The notes: a model not told the origin generated them from the sequence alone. 64,000 nt of DNA from Halocaridina rubra (GCA_037179515.1 JAXCGZ010020832.1:87501-151500), one strand, 5' to 3'. Numbered from the stretch's first letter, positions 13,133 through 50,919 are shown. Translations and numbers: made by a program.

Positions 13133-13255
13133 TTTTACATGTCACTAATGGTCCCCATTATGGGGGTAGACGCAGACAGATTGGAGTTGGGGAATCAAGG
13201 CTAGATGTTCTTCCTCACACCCCGCGGGATCTAACCACTACGCTGGTCCCTGGAA
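13133..13255 (-). repeat. SINE family B copy
   Basis: Reverse-strand copy: GTCCCCATTATGGGGGTAG, GGAGTTGGGGAATCAAGGC, CCCGCGGG, and a head that includes CAGCGTAGTGGTTAGATC on the minus strand, an A-box-like motif. Confidence 0.65.
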
Positions 13256-13344
13256 GATGTGAACGATATAGCGAATAAAAACAGAACCCCGTCAGGAGAC
13301 GGGGAGATGCGAGTATATGGCTCTTGCCCGAGAACACAATTAGG

Positions 13345-13522
13345 GGATCAAGTAAAAATAATTACACCCGGTATATTAAGTTACCCCGTAAATTGTGAGG
13401 TTAGGTTAAGTTATGTTAAGTTAGGTTTGATTATCTTAGGTCAGTGCCTAACCTTAACTATACTAACCTAACCTAATTTACCCTAACAATTTACGGTATT
13501 ATTTTATGTACCGGGAGTTGTT
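13345..13522. mobile_element. Foldback element with TTAGG-like core
   Basis: The left half (GTAAAAATAATTACACCCGG, ACCCCGTAAATTGTGAGG) pairs with the right half (ACAATTTACGGTATTATTTT, CCGGGAGTTGTTACC). The core has GGTTAGGTTAAGTTATG and its partner CCTAACCTAATTTACCC. It resembles the elements at 7245 and 20200. Confidence 0.6.
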
Positions 13523-13874
13523 ACCTTTACTGGATCCCAGCTAGAGTCATACATACTCACATTTCGAATGACAAAACCACACCCTTATACGCGTTCTGGA
13601 CACGGTCACTCTAGCACCGGCATATGCAGTGCAAATACTGAATCTTTACACAGTCAGATAATTTTAAATATGTAATTTTTAACGCACACTTGTAACCAAT
13701 GCATAAATTTTGGCATTAATAAGGCTGTGATGCTAATTTTGTCAGGACTTGACCCATTACGAGCTCTTCTATCCTTCTCCATTTGACATGTTTTAAGTTA
13801 CTGGGACAACCCAGAAAATTTGTTTTCTTGGGATAAACCGCGATTTTGTAATGCCTAAAATATTCGATTCGGAA

Positions 13875-13995
13875 AATGACAGACCCAATATCGAACCCAC
13901 TGTGGAGCGTTAGGAAAGGCAGTCAGCTTTAATTCCACAGCTCCAGCCTTTCTGTGTCCACTCCCATGATGGGGTTAATAACGACATATAAAACT
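13875..13995 (+). repeat. SINE family B 3' part
   Basis: Contains GGAGCGTTAGGAAAGGCAG, CCACAGCTCCAGCC, TCTGTGTCCACTCCCATG and the terminal GACATATAAAACTTAAAATA. Confidence 0.65.
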
Positions 13996-14174
13996 TAAAA
14001 TATAAATATATTATTTATTTGATTTTATGAGTTTAATAAAAGTAATAATGTTGTTGTTTTAGTCTGGGGATAAAATTAATATAATTACCTTTTTTAAACT
14101 GACTGAAATTGTTGAAATAATGTATAATGCGGATGAATGTATATTTACTATTATTTATCTACTTGAAGGATATA

Positions 14175-14322
14175 GGAAGCCGCGGTAGTATAGTGGTTAG
14201 AATACTCGACTTGGGAGGTAACAGACACGCGATTGATCCCACTGCATTCAGCCTTAATTCCCCAGCTCCAAGCTGTTCATGTCTATCCGCTCTAGAATGC
14301 TCTCAAAAAAAAAAAAAAAAAA
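14175..14322 (+). repeat. SINE family B with the clearest tRNA-like head
   Basis: The head GTAGTATAGTGGTTAGAATA fits an A box and GCGATTGATCCC fits a B box. The body then reads CAGCCTTAATTCCCCAGCTC and ends in poly-A (14306-14321). A 3' fragment follows at 14365-14450. Other family members are at 3126, 5905, 11345, 13133, 13875, 39058, 39285, 40990, 46838 and 50920. Confidence 0.7.
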
Positions 14323-14481
14323 GATACGATAAGTGTTAGCATAGCCAAAAAGAACTCCGATTCGATCACACAGCGGGGCGTTAGGAAGGGAATCCATCCA
14401 TAATTCCGCCACTCTAATATGTCTGTATCCATTCGAATGGGTACTAATTGTGACCCAGCAAACGGTGCTTGTTACTTCTTT

Positions 14482-14711
14482 GGCCCGATTTCTTAAACAG
14501 TGTAAACCTAGGATACCATATTGTTAGTTAGCTAGACACACAAATGGATTTCATAAACGCATCTGATGCTGTTCTGTGTATGGCTAGGATCCCGTACGGG
14601 ATCCTAGCCATACACAGAACCGCGTCAGATGCGTTTATGCAATCCATATGTGTGTGTCTAGCTAACTAACAATATGGTATCGTAGGTTTACACTGTTTAA
14701 GAAATCGGGCC
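14482..14711. mobile_element. Palindromic MITE, copy 1
   Basis: 230 bp. The termini GGCCCGATTTCTTAAACAGT are perfect inverted copies and the arms stay paired to a centre at GGATCCCGTACGGGATCC. The same element occurs at 17198-17405. Flanks are TTT/TTA, so no exact 3-bp duplication is left here. Confidence 0.8.
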
Positions 14712-14831
14712 TTAGTGATAATACGCTTTAAGTACAGGATATTGTGTACAATAAGACAGTAGCTAAACCTATGCACAAGCTAGAAGCAGCTGATCACATA
14801 TATTTTAAGGACTGTTCTACTACTAGTTATG

Positions 14832-15026
14832 TAGTCACCGTGGCTCAAGCGGTAGCGTCCGCGACTTTGAGGCGTCAGGTCGAGGGTTTGCGCCCCGTCA
14901 CGTTCTGAGGTTAGCAAGGGGATGCACTCAGGGTAAAAATTACATATGCCAAAACAAGTCCTTCGCAAGAAGGCAACCGTCCTAGCCCTTGGTAGAAAAG
15001 GGAGTCCGTGACGTAAAACCGACACA
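14832..15026 (+). repeat. tRNA-derived SINE family A, full-length copy
   Basis: The A-box-like GTGGCTCAAGCGGTAGCG and the B-box-like GTCGAGGGTTTGCGCC are present, then the family core and GACGTAAAACCGACAC. A 3' fragment of the same family is at 16735-16790. Confidence 0.85.
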
Positions 15027-15409
15027 AACAAGTTCTACTACAAGTTATGTAATATAATCACATTGTCACGGGATGAAACGACAGAAATCGTAGTAATTAT
15101 TTCTTCATTCACAGGAAATAATAGTGTTATTGATGACTTAAAGTTGCTATTAAATATTAAGATGTAAATTTTTTCTATTTACATCAGTAAAAAATAAAAA
15201 TAAAAATCTTGATTAATATATGATATGATAGTTTGAGATTTAATTAAGTTTATTTCTATGAATTCAAAGCGTTGGATGCGATCTTTATTATTACATCAAA
15301 TAGTCTACAATATGAACATTAATAATTACACTTTTCATGTCATTTTGATAACACTTTACATAAAAAAAAATCGACATTTTCGTATTTAATTCCATCCATT
15401 CATATACCA

Positions 15410-15470
15410 AAACCATAATCCCCCTTATAAGGGGGGGGTTGCTGAGTCAAAGGAAATACTTTGACTTTTT
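15410..15470 (+). repeat. SINE-like family C fragment
   Basis: ATAATCCCCCTTATAAGGGG and GCTGAGTCAAAGG are conserved. The rest of the element is missing. Confidence 0.6.
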
Positions 15471-15574
15471 GTTAGTTAATTTTTTTCAATTTTTTACATT
15501 AGTGTTATTGGGGACGAATGAATTGAGATTAGACTGAGGTTTAAGTATTTCTAAAGTATTATGGTTTTTACATA

Positions 15575-15770
15575 AGTGTTTTATGTAACAAGAATAATCA
15601 TCTTTGTTATATGTAACAAGAATAATCATATTTGTTTCATGTAACAAGAATAATCATCTTTGTTTTATGTAACACGAATAATCATCTTTGTTTTATGTAA
15701 CAAGAATAATCATCTTTGTTTATGTAACAAGAATAATCATTTCTGTTTTAAGCAACAAAAGAATATTCAT
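15575..15770. repeat. Minisatellite, unit about 28 bp
   Basis: Six or more tandem copies of a unit like TGTAACAAGAATAATCAT plus CTTTGTTTTA. Degenerate units recur near 15880-15935. Confidence 0.85.
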
Positions 15771-15935
15771 AAATTAACATCTTTATTTATTGTTACAAAG
15801 AAACATATTATCTGATCGTTAAATGTTATAAGAATAACAAAAAAATTTATTGAACTTTTTCATGGTTATAACATCATTGTTTTATTGACGAGAATAATCA
15901 TTTTTGGTCTTATGTAACAAGAATAACCATAATTA

Positions 15936-17190
15936 AGCATTTTAATGTGTTGTTTCGAAGACCAGTATAGTATCTGATCGCTAAATTTTTATATGGCTAA
16001 CAGATATTTTTAAATTAAGAGGTTTTGACATCTGCTTATCTAAATACTAGAGAATTTAACGATTAACTACATATAAGATCCAAATGAGCGCTAATAATTT
16101 CTTAGTATACGTTACCTGACCCAGTTCATTATTTCAAATCCCTGAAGAGATGTCCTTTACGAATTTCCAATTCGTAATTAAATATACAAAGGGAAATCCA
16201 ATTCAAGAATTTAAATTTTTTTTGAGCAGCCATAGCCTTACAACCTCTTCTCTATAGATTATTATAGACGAAATTTTCATCATTTTATCGTTATCTGGAG
16301 TCTATATACAGCTACAAACGTCAGTAATATCATAATTATAATTATGCATTCTATAATCTTTCGAGTAGATGCATCGGTTATGCCTATATTTTTTTGTTGA
16401 AGGAATAATCGATTATACCTTATTTTAAAAACATTGCTGCAACCGCAACCGAATAACGAGATAAATAAAATAAAAAATTTCATGATAAATTATTTACACT
16501 TGTTTACCAAACAAATGGCTTGTATGAATAGCATTGTTTGCTATATTGTATGATTTTAATATATACTTTTTAAGTTTTTGCTGGACACCGTGTACTAAAG
16601 TATACATTACGACACATACGAAAAAAAAATTTTTTTTTTTTACAATTACAACCACATATGCACACACAAACACATAATCCTTGAATGAGTAAAATAATAT
16701 ATTTAAGGTGATAAATGAACATTTAAATAACGTAGCAACCGTCCTAGCCCTTGGTAGAAAAGGGAGTCCGTGACGTAAAACCGGAACGAACAACATATGG
16801 ACACACAAGTGGCTTACATTCTCTGACATGATTATTAAGACATGTAGTGATATAAATATGAAAACGGACTTATAACTGATTGGTATAAGCAAAGAACTAA
16901 ATGTGTGAAGATAAGTGAGAGATATTTACATTACCTGAGCCATGCGCAGGTACACAATAAATTGTACCAGTCCCCTTAACTTATAAAATCATTTTGCCCC
17001 CATTATGGACCTTTCAACTGGGCAAAACATTTGCATATTTTTGAATGAATATTTCGTCTAGCTTTTAGTATAGCCACTAGTTTTAATACCTGACGAATCC
17101 ATGACAGATTGAATGTAATTTAATGAGATCGCAACTAGACAGAAATCTAGAAATCTGTAACTATTCTTCTAGTTTAAGACCAGCCTAAGC
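15936..17190. other. Intergenic, no gene seen
   Basis: AT-rich sequence. Apart from the SINE A 3' fragment at 16735-16790 I see no coding or repeat signal that I can support. Confidence 0.5.
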
Positions 17191-17197
17191 AGACATG

Positions 17198-17405
17198 GGC
17201 CTGATTTCTTATACAGTGTAAACCTAGGATACCATATTGTTAGTTAGCTAGACACACACAAATGGATTTCATAAATGCAACTGACGCTGTTCTGTGTATG
17301 GCTAGGATCACAGAACCGCGTCAGATGCGTTTATGAAATCCATTTGTGTGTCTAGCTAACTAATAATATGGTATCCTAAATTTACACTGTTTAAGAAATT
17401 GGGCC
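17198..17405. mobile_element. Palindromic MITE, copy 2
   Basis: 208 bp, same family as 14482-14711 but lacking the central palindromic 22 bp or so. The ends GGCCTGATTTCTTA and GGCCCAATTTCTTA (reverse) are flanked by ATG on both sides (17195-17197 and 17406-17408), a likely 3-bp target duplication. Confidence 0.8.
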
Positions 17406-17408
17406 ATG

Positions 17409-18163
17409 AACTAGACAGATGTGTGTATCATTTTTATATATAAGAGAAGTTTTATAAAATGGTGATATCGCACAGTCAACTGTTTATCTTTTAGTCTTAC
17501 GCTAGGCTAAGTAGACACGGTCTAGACTAGTTTTTGCTTATATAATTCTAGTAACCTAGTATATCCATCTCTGAAATCCTCAGCTAAACAAACATGGCGT
17601 TTTTCTCGTGGCTGGATAGAAAATATGGTCTCTTAATGGCATTTAATGGCGTATTACTATCATTAAATTTTCATTTGTCTGTAAAAGAGACCTTAAGAAT
17701 ATCTGTCTATTATTATGAATAATTGTAGCTCTTGTATTCATGTTGTCTGTATGGCATAGCAAAACCTATGGATTATTTTGACAAGAAAAACTTCTTTAGG
17801 ACTCCACTTGACACGTCTTTGTCCCTCGCGTGTACATTTTGATCCAGTTTAGGTAACCTAGAAGAGAGGTTATCATTAGAAGTCTTATAATTATATCTGG
17901 AGGGGGATATATACATATTTAATTCTGATTTGTTATTATAATTGACTGCACGTTATATATAATTAACTGCGCATACTTTGATAGTGACAGGATCATTCGA
18001 GAAATAGTTATATTCATTAAGATTTTCAGTGGACAGGATTAGAAAACAATTGCAATAACTGAATGGAAAATATGTCATTCCAAGATTTAACTACATTCAA
18101 AAATACGCTAGGGATGGGCAGAACTCTCTAGGCGTAATGATGACATAGCATTTCAAAGTAAAA
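17409..18163. other. Sequence downstream of the protease gene, no gene seen
   Basis: No recognisable gene or repeat family. It lies beyond the candidate polyadenylation signal of the protease gene. Confidence 0.5.
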
Positions 18164-18169
18164 TTTATT
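18164..18169 (-). terminator. Candidate polyadenylation signal of the protease gene
   Basis: AATAAA on the minus strand, about 150 bp after the protease stop codon at 18315. This supports 18315-18482 as the last coding exon. Confidence 0.5.
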
Positions 18170-18314
18170 AGAAAGAACTTTATTGCTTCACGGTGCTGTT
18201 TAATACCAGAAAATGTATCATATTCATATTGTAGACATACTATTTTCATCGCTAGAAACTTGGTTACTCTTCGCAGTTTAACGGTTTCACCTGATTTTTA
18301 TATAGTTATTTAGG

Positions 18315-42392
<24,078 letters not shown>

Positions 42393-42471
42393 ACTGATGT
42401 ATTGAGATTTGCTTTCTTGTAATACGAGTTCACCTAAAAGCAGTGTTCAAAAAACTCGTCTTCGGTGCTTG

Positions 42472-42477
42472 ATTATA
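42472..42477 (-). promoter_or_regulatory. Possible TATA element of the protease gene
   Basis: TTATAATC on the minus strand, about 80 bp before the ATG. No clear initiator is visible, so this is only a candidate. Confidence 0.3.
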
Positions 42478-42479
42478 AC

Positions 42480-43225
42480 GACGGAAAGCGAGAGTATGAG
42501 TTAATTTTGAGCCTGGTTTTCAAGGCCACATAAGCTTTAATTTCCTAAATTTTTCATCTGTTGGAACTTGTAAACAGAGAAAGTTATTTTGATTATTTAT
42601 GTTTTAATTTATCCAATCTGTTTATAAGACGGACACTTCTATCGATGAAACTATACACACTCTCAGAGAAACTTTCCTCATAATCTTGAGAATAATTTTT
42701 TAGTTCTCGCTTTAAGTGTGCACAGCAATGCGCGAACGACACAGTCTTCCTAGAGCTTCCCTACTAATTTAAAAAAATGGAGACCGCTAGCACACGTTCC
42801 AGACAGCCTTCCTACCACACGGCAACTGACATTGGTATAGCTAACCTTCCTTGGAGTAAGTCCAACTCTCCGATGGATAGAGCCATGACTATATCAAGTT
42901 CCTGCTCAAATAAGCGAGAAGTAACCTACTTTCGCCTACTAGAAAAAGATATGCGCTTCTGGGTTTGTTAGCCAAATGTAGTAACAAATGCCCTCGCGTC
43001 ATAGCGATAATATGAAACGGAAAGTTTTTTCTTTCTTTTTTACCACAGTAACCTACAGATATGAGAAAGATTTTCTCTTGACAAATAATGATATGACATA
43101 CTTGGAGATGCTAGTTTTCTGTACACCACTACACATCACAGTGTACTCACTGAACCTATTTAGCTGACTGGACCTACCGCTCGAGGATGCTTTTACTTTT
43201 ACCATATTCTACCCTTGTACTACTG
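42480..43225. other. Upstream of the protease gene, no gene seen
   Basis: No coding or repeat signal that I can support. Promoter-proximal elements of the protease gene would be here. Confidence 0.4.
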
Positions 43226-43227
43226 GC

Positions 43228-43305
43228 AATATGAAGTTGTACAAGCCACCTTGGGGAATCGAACTCGAGGCCACCAGGGTTGGCTATACCCATAGAACTA
43301 ACGAA
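43228..43305 (-). repeat. tRNA-like SINE head
   Basis: On the minus strand, TTAGTTCTATGGGTATAGCC and CTCGAGTTCGATTCCCC fit A and B boxes at tRNA-like spacing. It is not a functional tRNA because no complete cloverleaf is apparent. Confidence 0.5.
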
Positions 43306-43415
43306 GATTGGCTTTCGGTATTTGGAGTTTTGGTTTCATTGTTAATCATACCTGTAGAGTATTTTGAACAGCATTGGTCCCACTGTATATAGTATATCTA
43401 GTTTGTTAATGTTAT

Positions 43416-43844
43416 TTACTGTTTTCTCTTATCTAAGATATTGATTCGAAAATCTTGCACAGATAAACACAGATTGACTGATAAACAAATAATAGGAGAT
43501 AGAAGGATGCAGAGCTGCAGACAGATTAACAAAAGCCAGGAGAGAGGGATACAATTTCTTATTAATATAATCCAGCTGGCTCCAGCAAGGGAAGCATGAT
43601 TGTATGATGTATGATTGTTAATAAATCTGACAAGTGAAAATGTACGACTGTCGGCACTGGGTGCCTTCGTATTGTGTGTTTGATGGAATAAGTCAGGTAG
43701 AGCATGATGTAAAGGTTGATAAACAATGTGAAATATTTTATACAACAGGTAAAGCGAACTAAGGGTGTGACTATACCATAGGTCGGTGATTAAACCAGGT
43801 ATTAGAAATTTAACTGCCAGCAAGTTTTTATATAGTGAGAACAT
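43416..43844 (-). pseudogene. Possible LINE ORF2 C-terminal remnant
   Basis: A 142-codon open frame with LYKIFHIVYQPLHHALPDL and a later SLVRFINNHTSYNHASL resembles the C-terminal part of jockey/CR1-type ORF2 proteins (the YKI...HPL...LP and R-F...F-P pattern). It is degenerate; no RT core is nearby. Confidence 0.35.
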
Positions 43845-43994
43845 CGCAAGAAAGCAAGTCTATTCTCCACTTTGTTCAATTACAAGGCTTTAGAGGTGAT
43901 TGTGTTTATTTTTTATTTGTTGATAGCGATTTTAGCATGTATAGCGTGCGAGTAATATGTTTTGTATTTGTTAGGATGTTATATTTTTTTTAAG

Positions 43995-44125
43995 GGAAGG
44001 GAAGCGAACTCGCGTCGCAAATTACAAATTCATGTCGGCTCAACCAACCGAGCTTCTACAAGTATAGCTCAGCCAGTTGAGATTGCATGAATTTGTAACT
44101 TATGCCGCGAGTTTGATTTCCCATG
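43995..44125. repeat. Inverted pair of tRNA-like SINE heads
   Basis: The plus-strand head TAGCTCAGCCAGTTGAG..GCGAGTTTGATTTCCC (44066-44122) faces a minus-strand head AGCTCGGTTGGTTGAG..GCGAGTTCGCTTCCC (43995-44055). They are homologous and give a hairpin with a short loop. Confidence 0.55.
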
Positions 44126-44369
44126 ATGTTCAAGCAAGTTTTTGTTGATAATAGTACTTGGCGAAATACCTCATTATGAGTAAGCACTGAAAAAATCTAG
44201 CATACAATTCGAGTGTTTCTAATAAAAGCTATTTCCATGATATTTATTATAAAAAAAAAAACTATGATAAAAATGAGTTTACAATATCTGACAAATGAAA
44301 ATGGTCCCCATTTTCTAGTAAGATTTTAACACTTCATTTAATTTTCCCTTAGTAGCCAATCTCTATTCA

Positions 44370-45940
<1,571 letters not shown>

Positions 45941-47690
45941 TTATATGTATTTAAAGATCATTATTGAGTCTCCCTAACTAATATGAAGTCGAATGTTCCA
46001 AAATATTTTTCAAATATTTATATTATAAGTCTTTTTAACGTGATATTTTTATTATTACACAAAATATTTCCTAATAATAATATACATCAAAAACATCCTT
46101 AATCATAGAGATATATAAAATATCAAATATCGTTTTAAAGAAATTATTTTTTCTAACAGAATACAAGGCATTCAAAGGCTGGTCTTGCTCTTCGATGTTG
46201 TGACTAGCTTCTACCGGTGGTAATTCATAATTTATTTTTTTTTTTTAGATAATTTTGAAGCTAATTTTTAACTGTAGAAAAGCAATTGCCATGAAAATGA
46301 TCGAATATGGGTGTGTCTTCAGTTATTATAAGTGCAAAAAAAAAAAAAAAAGATGAATTGCAGTGAGGTACCTGAATATCTATAGATGTGGTTAGGATTC
46401 GTTTTATGCACGCCATCGGTTTTTGGATGAAAGTCATTATTTCTCATATGATTTGGTGGGTTTTGAATTATTCAGATAAGTGTTTTTCTCGGAAATCACA
46501 TTTTTTTTGGGGGGAGGGTTAAGCAGCCATAGGTGGGCGGTAGTTAGTACCTAACTATCTTGACCAAACTAACCTATTTCAAATTTGAAGTCTTACATGT
46601 CATAAAAGGGTGAATTAGGGTGTTTACACACCAGTTCAGCACATTTCAGGAAGTTGTAGTAATGCTGATCTCTCGGGTAGGTTAATTTGATGCATTAAAT
46701 GAATCTTGATCATTTATTTCTCACACACCTTAAGTTATTACAGATGCATAACCCAAAAAATACTTAACCTCCCACTAAAAACAAATCAGGATCAATCCCG
46801 AATGAGGCACTTTGTTTTTTTTTAGGTGCTCTTCCTCAGTTCTAGCCTGTTTCTTTTAATCCCATTTGAATGGGTATTAATAATGATACATAAAATAGTG
46901 AAGTAATTTGGGATGAGAGTTATTTAAGCGCATGTTAGGTAAGGTTATCTTGACCTGACCTTGATCTACGATTAGTTAAGCGTGACATGAGATTCGTCTT
47001 CTGGGATCGATCCATAATATCAGTATTCATCTAGTTTCTTAATTGAGAATGAAATCTAACCATAACAAACCCAGTCCTAATTTGTACCTGGAGATTTTTC
47101 TTAATTGGAGGTGCTAATGTAAAGAGTTATCATGTTTAATACTGTTCAACTTATTTCGGGGTTTTCAATACTTTATTAGGTCTTACACAGTACAGTATGT
47201 TTCCAATTTGACAAATTTTTATTTTCACACGCCCATTTAGAAAATAAAGTATATATATTTGTTATACAGTATAAGGTGTGGTTATGTGTGACAACTTCAT
47301 CCCAAGAAATAAGTTCTTAATTGAAATTAAATTTTTTTTAAGGTATTTTTCGGATTTTTTATTTCATTCCACTCCTTGGGGGGTGGTAATGTAAACTTTT
47401 ACTATGCATTTTAGAAGTTTCAGATTTTTTCAACTGAATTTTGTAACGCCGCCTTTTATGAAAAAATCTCATGAAATTTATTATATATGGCTTGGTTTGG
47501 TTAGTTTATCCTGATACAGAAAACTTGTCAGTTATTTATTGTACTGTATATAATTATTTTAGCAGTTTTTCAATAAATTGTGCTTCACTTTACTGGAGGG
47601 GTGTGAAAGTGGATAGTTACTCAGATGGTTTAGAACTTAAGCAGATCAAGCAAGCAAAGCGTTGTGGATAATCTTCTACATTCTAGTGAT
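45941..47690. other. No gene seen
   Basis: AT-rich. A SINE family B 3' fragment is at 46838-46900 (minus). No coding signal that I can support. Confidence 0.5.
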
Positions 47691-47699
47691 TTTTAAAGA

Positions 47700-49030
47700 A
47701 GAATGCAGTACTGCCAACTGGATCATGGGAACTGAAGAAAATAGAGTTGAGAGCAGATTCGGTAACAGTGCTTAGTTGGGTGAATACTGTTATTATAGAG
47801 GAAAAAAGGGTGCGCACCAAGGGAGCTTCTGAGATGGTGGTAATACACCGTTTGGAAATCTTGAGGGATTTGATAAATGAATTTGGGCTAGTGATGGAGG
47901 TGGCCCTCGTTTCATCATCAAAAAATAGGCTGATATGCTGACACGTGTTGGGAAGAGCTGGTTGAAGGCAAAGGTTCCTGATAGTGAGGAGGAGGTTCGT
48001 TGTGTTGGTGCAAATGTTGATTTGAGGCAAATGCACAACATTCATCGTATGGGTGTGGAGAGGACGTTGTATTTGGCCCATAAGGTGGATCCTATCATTG
48101 CCATAGAAGCAGTCCGAAAGGTGGTGCAGAGCTGTCAACAGTGTCAATCCATTGATCCAGCCCCAGCCACCCATCATACAGGAGAGATTGGTGTTATAAA
48201 AAATTGAAAACATATAGCAATTGATGTCACTCATTATAGACAGGTGCCTTATTTATCAGTCATGGATTTTGGTCTTAGTCGTTTTGCGGTCTGGAAGGAA
48301 CTCAAAAATTAAAATGCCAGAGAAATTTCGTCATTGGTTGAAGAAATTTTTTATGAGAGAGGCCCAGTTTATGAGATTCTAATGGATAACAGTACAGCAT
48401 TTCATTCATCATTACTAAGGCAATTGCTGGAGAGATGGAATACTGTAGGAATGTTAAGAGCTGCATACCGGCCTAGGGATAAATGGCATAGTGGAAAGAC
48501 ATCACCATATGGGGAAAGCTAGTGCTGAGAGGGGGCACCTATCACCAATAGAAGCAGTGTTCTGGTATAACTCCTAGGTCAGGGCAGGATGAAAAGTCGG
48601 TGCCACAGCATCATATATTTAAATATGAATGGAGGCATCCAAAGATTAAACCAGAGATTGATAAAGAATAGTTTTCTTAGGTGAGAATAGGTGAGGAAGT
48701 CTGGGTAAAACCGCCAGATACACAATGTGCAACTAAATGGAAGAAAGGCTACATTATTGGATTCTCGTCCAAAAACAATGTATCTGTAGATGGCATGCCA
48801 CGTCACATACTCAATGTTAGGAAAGTAATTATTCCTCTATCTTCGTCTGAGGAATCAGATGAGGAGGATAGGCTTAAGATACCAAATGAAGACCGGCAGC
48901 AAATTGGAGGAGATAGTACATCTGATGAAGTATATATTTTAACTGATACATGTCCCTGCCGAACAAGACAGCAACCTGCCTGGCTGCATGACTATGTTTC
49001 TGAGTTGGATGATTATATGTCTGAGTGAGA
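47700..49030 (+). pseudogene. Ty3/gypsy pol remnant: RNase H end and integrase
   Basis: Frames in order show the RNase H end (SVTVLSWVN near 47755 and a SSKNR segment), a frameshift near 47935, then LTRVGKSWL and the integrase zinc region (NIHRMG..LAHK..CQQC, 48030-48150), the catalytic core with IAIDVTHY and a second Asp in MDNSTAFHS (48380), and the region of the third catalytic residue, shifted into another frame near 48485. The C-terminal region has WVKPPDTQCATKWKKG and ends with an acidic tail at 49028. In-frame stops lie at 48206 and near 48310. It is not functional. Confidence 0.8.
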
Positions 49031-49189
49031 TAATTCTGTTGTAAATTTGCATAGGTTAATTTTTGTTTTTTCTTTTTCTGTAATTTAGTATCAATCATAG
49101 ATTGTCTTGGTTTTTGTTGGTTTTTGGATTTTCTGTTATTTTTAAACAATTTTGTTTGTACTTCTACACAACTTGGTGTGTTGTATGAT

Positions 49190-49480
49190 CTCGAGATCAG
49201 AGGGGCATGTAGTTTAGTGTAAGTCTAAAAGTAGTTTGGTAGTTTATGTATGGCGGAGAGTTGTTGGTGCCGAGTTGAGTGAGTCAGTGGCGGTGAGGGC
49301 ATTGGAGATCCAGTCATTGTGCAGAGAGGTTGTGTTTTTGGAGACTTTTATGCTTGTTTACCGGCTGGTTTGGTATTTTTGTTTTTTGGTTCGTGCTGTC
49401 TTTCGGTTTTATCGTTATTGCTTGTTGCTCATATTGACTCATCATTGGCATTATTCCACATAATTCATAATATTAAGGTA
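49190..49480 (+). repeat. Possible 3' LTR start of the gypsy element
   Basis: The purine tract GATCAGAGGGGCA is followed by TGTAGTTTAGTG (49208), 180 bp after the end of the pol remnant, as expected for polypurine tract plus LTR. No second LTR is in the window to prove it. A strong donor-like AAG-GTAAGA is at 49478. Confidence 0.4.
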
Positions 49481-49848
49481 AGAGGAATTTAATTTTATTT
49501 AATTCAAACTACAAAGTGCTAATGCTCAAAGGATTGCTGACTGTACTTGTAAAAGTTGTGTGTAGCTGTATATGACTGAAATTATACCAATCAGTTATGG
49601 GTTTTGTGGGGGGGAATAAATTATATATCACCTGCATACATTTTTTGTATGACCTGGAAGTATACCAAACATTTCTGAGTTCTGGGGGGGGGAGGAATTA
49701 TATATCCCATGCACAAATTTAATAGTAACATATATTCCCATTACTGTTTTAAATAGTGGCTGGCAGAGTACTCTCAGCCCCTGAAAAACATCCATTAGGT
49801 TATGAGCTCTTCAAAGTGATAATGATGTGAATCCTGTTTTCCTTGCAG

Positions 49849-50603
49849 GGGAACTATTACTGGGCATCATTGGGTGGAAATATACTTGGTGAGGACTTAA
49901 AAGCCCTGTGAAATTATCAGCTGAAAAGGGGGATATATTGAGGTGAGGGTTTAAGTCATGTAAAATAAATGGGTATTTGCAATTTCATCCCTTTAAGCTC
50001 TTGGGTATGGGGTAGAGGTCACAGTTTACAACTCTCTCCTTTGCTCGTGTTCACAGTAGCTTTAGGCTCAATGCTAAAACATAATAGTTTATTACCGTTC
50101 AAGTTGTTAGGTTTTTGTTTCCACTGTCCACTATATTTCAGTATAGTGGTTATTTCACTTGATAGATTCTCTGTAGCACTACATTGACTTGTAGTTTACC
50201 AATTTACGGTAGAATCTTTCAGTTTTAACGGACCCTGCAGGAACTTGAACTCTTGCCATATTCAATAACTTGTCTGCATTATAAACCTTAAAACATAGGC
50301 AGATACCCCTTGTGTTGCACGTTAAAGTCAAAGAGTTTGTTGAGTAATCCAATGGCTTCAAGTCACTCTTGATACAGCAGCTCATATATTGTAAAGGATT
50401 TTAAGATCCTTTTTCAAAGTATTCAATCGACCATTGAAGGATAAAAGTGGATGACTTAAACACATGATGATGCTCTCAATATAATTATATCTTGTCTTTA
50501 CAGACTAATGCAGCCTAAACTTGGGAAGATAAGTCAGGAATTATGCTTTTGTTGACTCGACTATTGCACAATCCTTTTCTACCGTGAACATGTCATTTTG
50601 CTG
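49849..50603 (+). ncRNA. Possible spliced non-coding exons
   Basis: Two segments look like exons by their borders: 49849-49888 (CCTTGCAG before, GTGAGG after) and 50504-50603 (TTTACAG before, GTAAGT after). The second has stops in all frames within about 50 bases, so it would be a UTR or non-coding RNA exon. This is a weak call. Confidence 0.25.
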
Positions 50604-50919
50604 GTAAGTAAAACAAATTTAGTTTGATTTCTGATAAAAATAGAACACAGTTTGCTCCCTTCTTGTGTCTCAGTATGACTGGCCCACATCAGTTCTTGTC
50701 TTGCTGCTCTTATATCTTAAGATCAGTATCATTCAAACTTGACAGTGAAATAAACATTGCCTTGAAGAATGGAGATAGTGATAGAACCTAAAATATCATT
50801 ACATTTTTTATTATTTACCATTCTACTTACTACACATCTCTTACATTTTTATTGCAGAGGCCCCATTCTTTAGTGTGTGCTTTGTGACCATATCTGAAGC
50901 CATTTTAAGTCACAATTAG

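Noticed and set aside
12736..15026. Possible true tRNA genes at the A/B box motifs
   Set aside because: The sequences continue into a shared SINE body, recur many times and do not fold into a complete cloverleaf with anticodon by inspection.
42777..42971. 64-codon plus-strand frame starting METASTRSRQPSYHTA
   Set aside because: No known domain, no flanking exon signals and no sign of constraint; upstream of the protease on the opposite strand.
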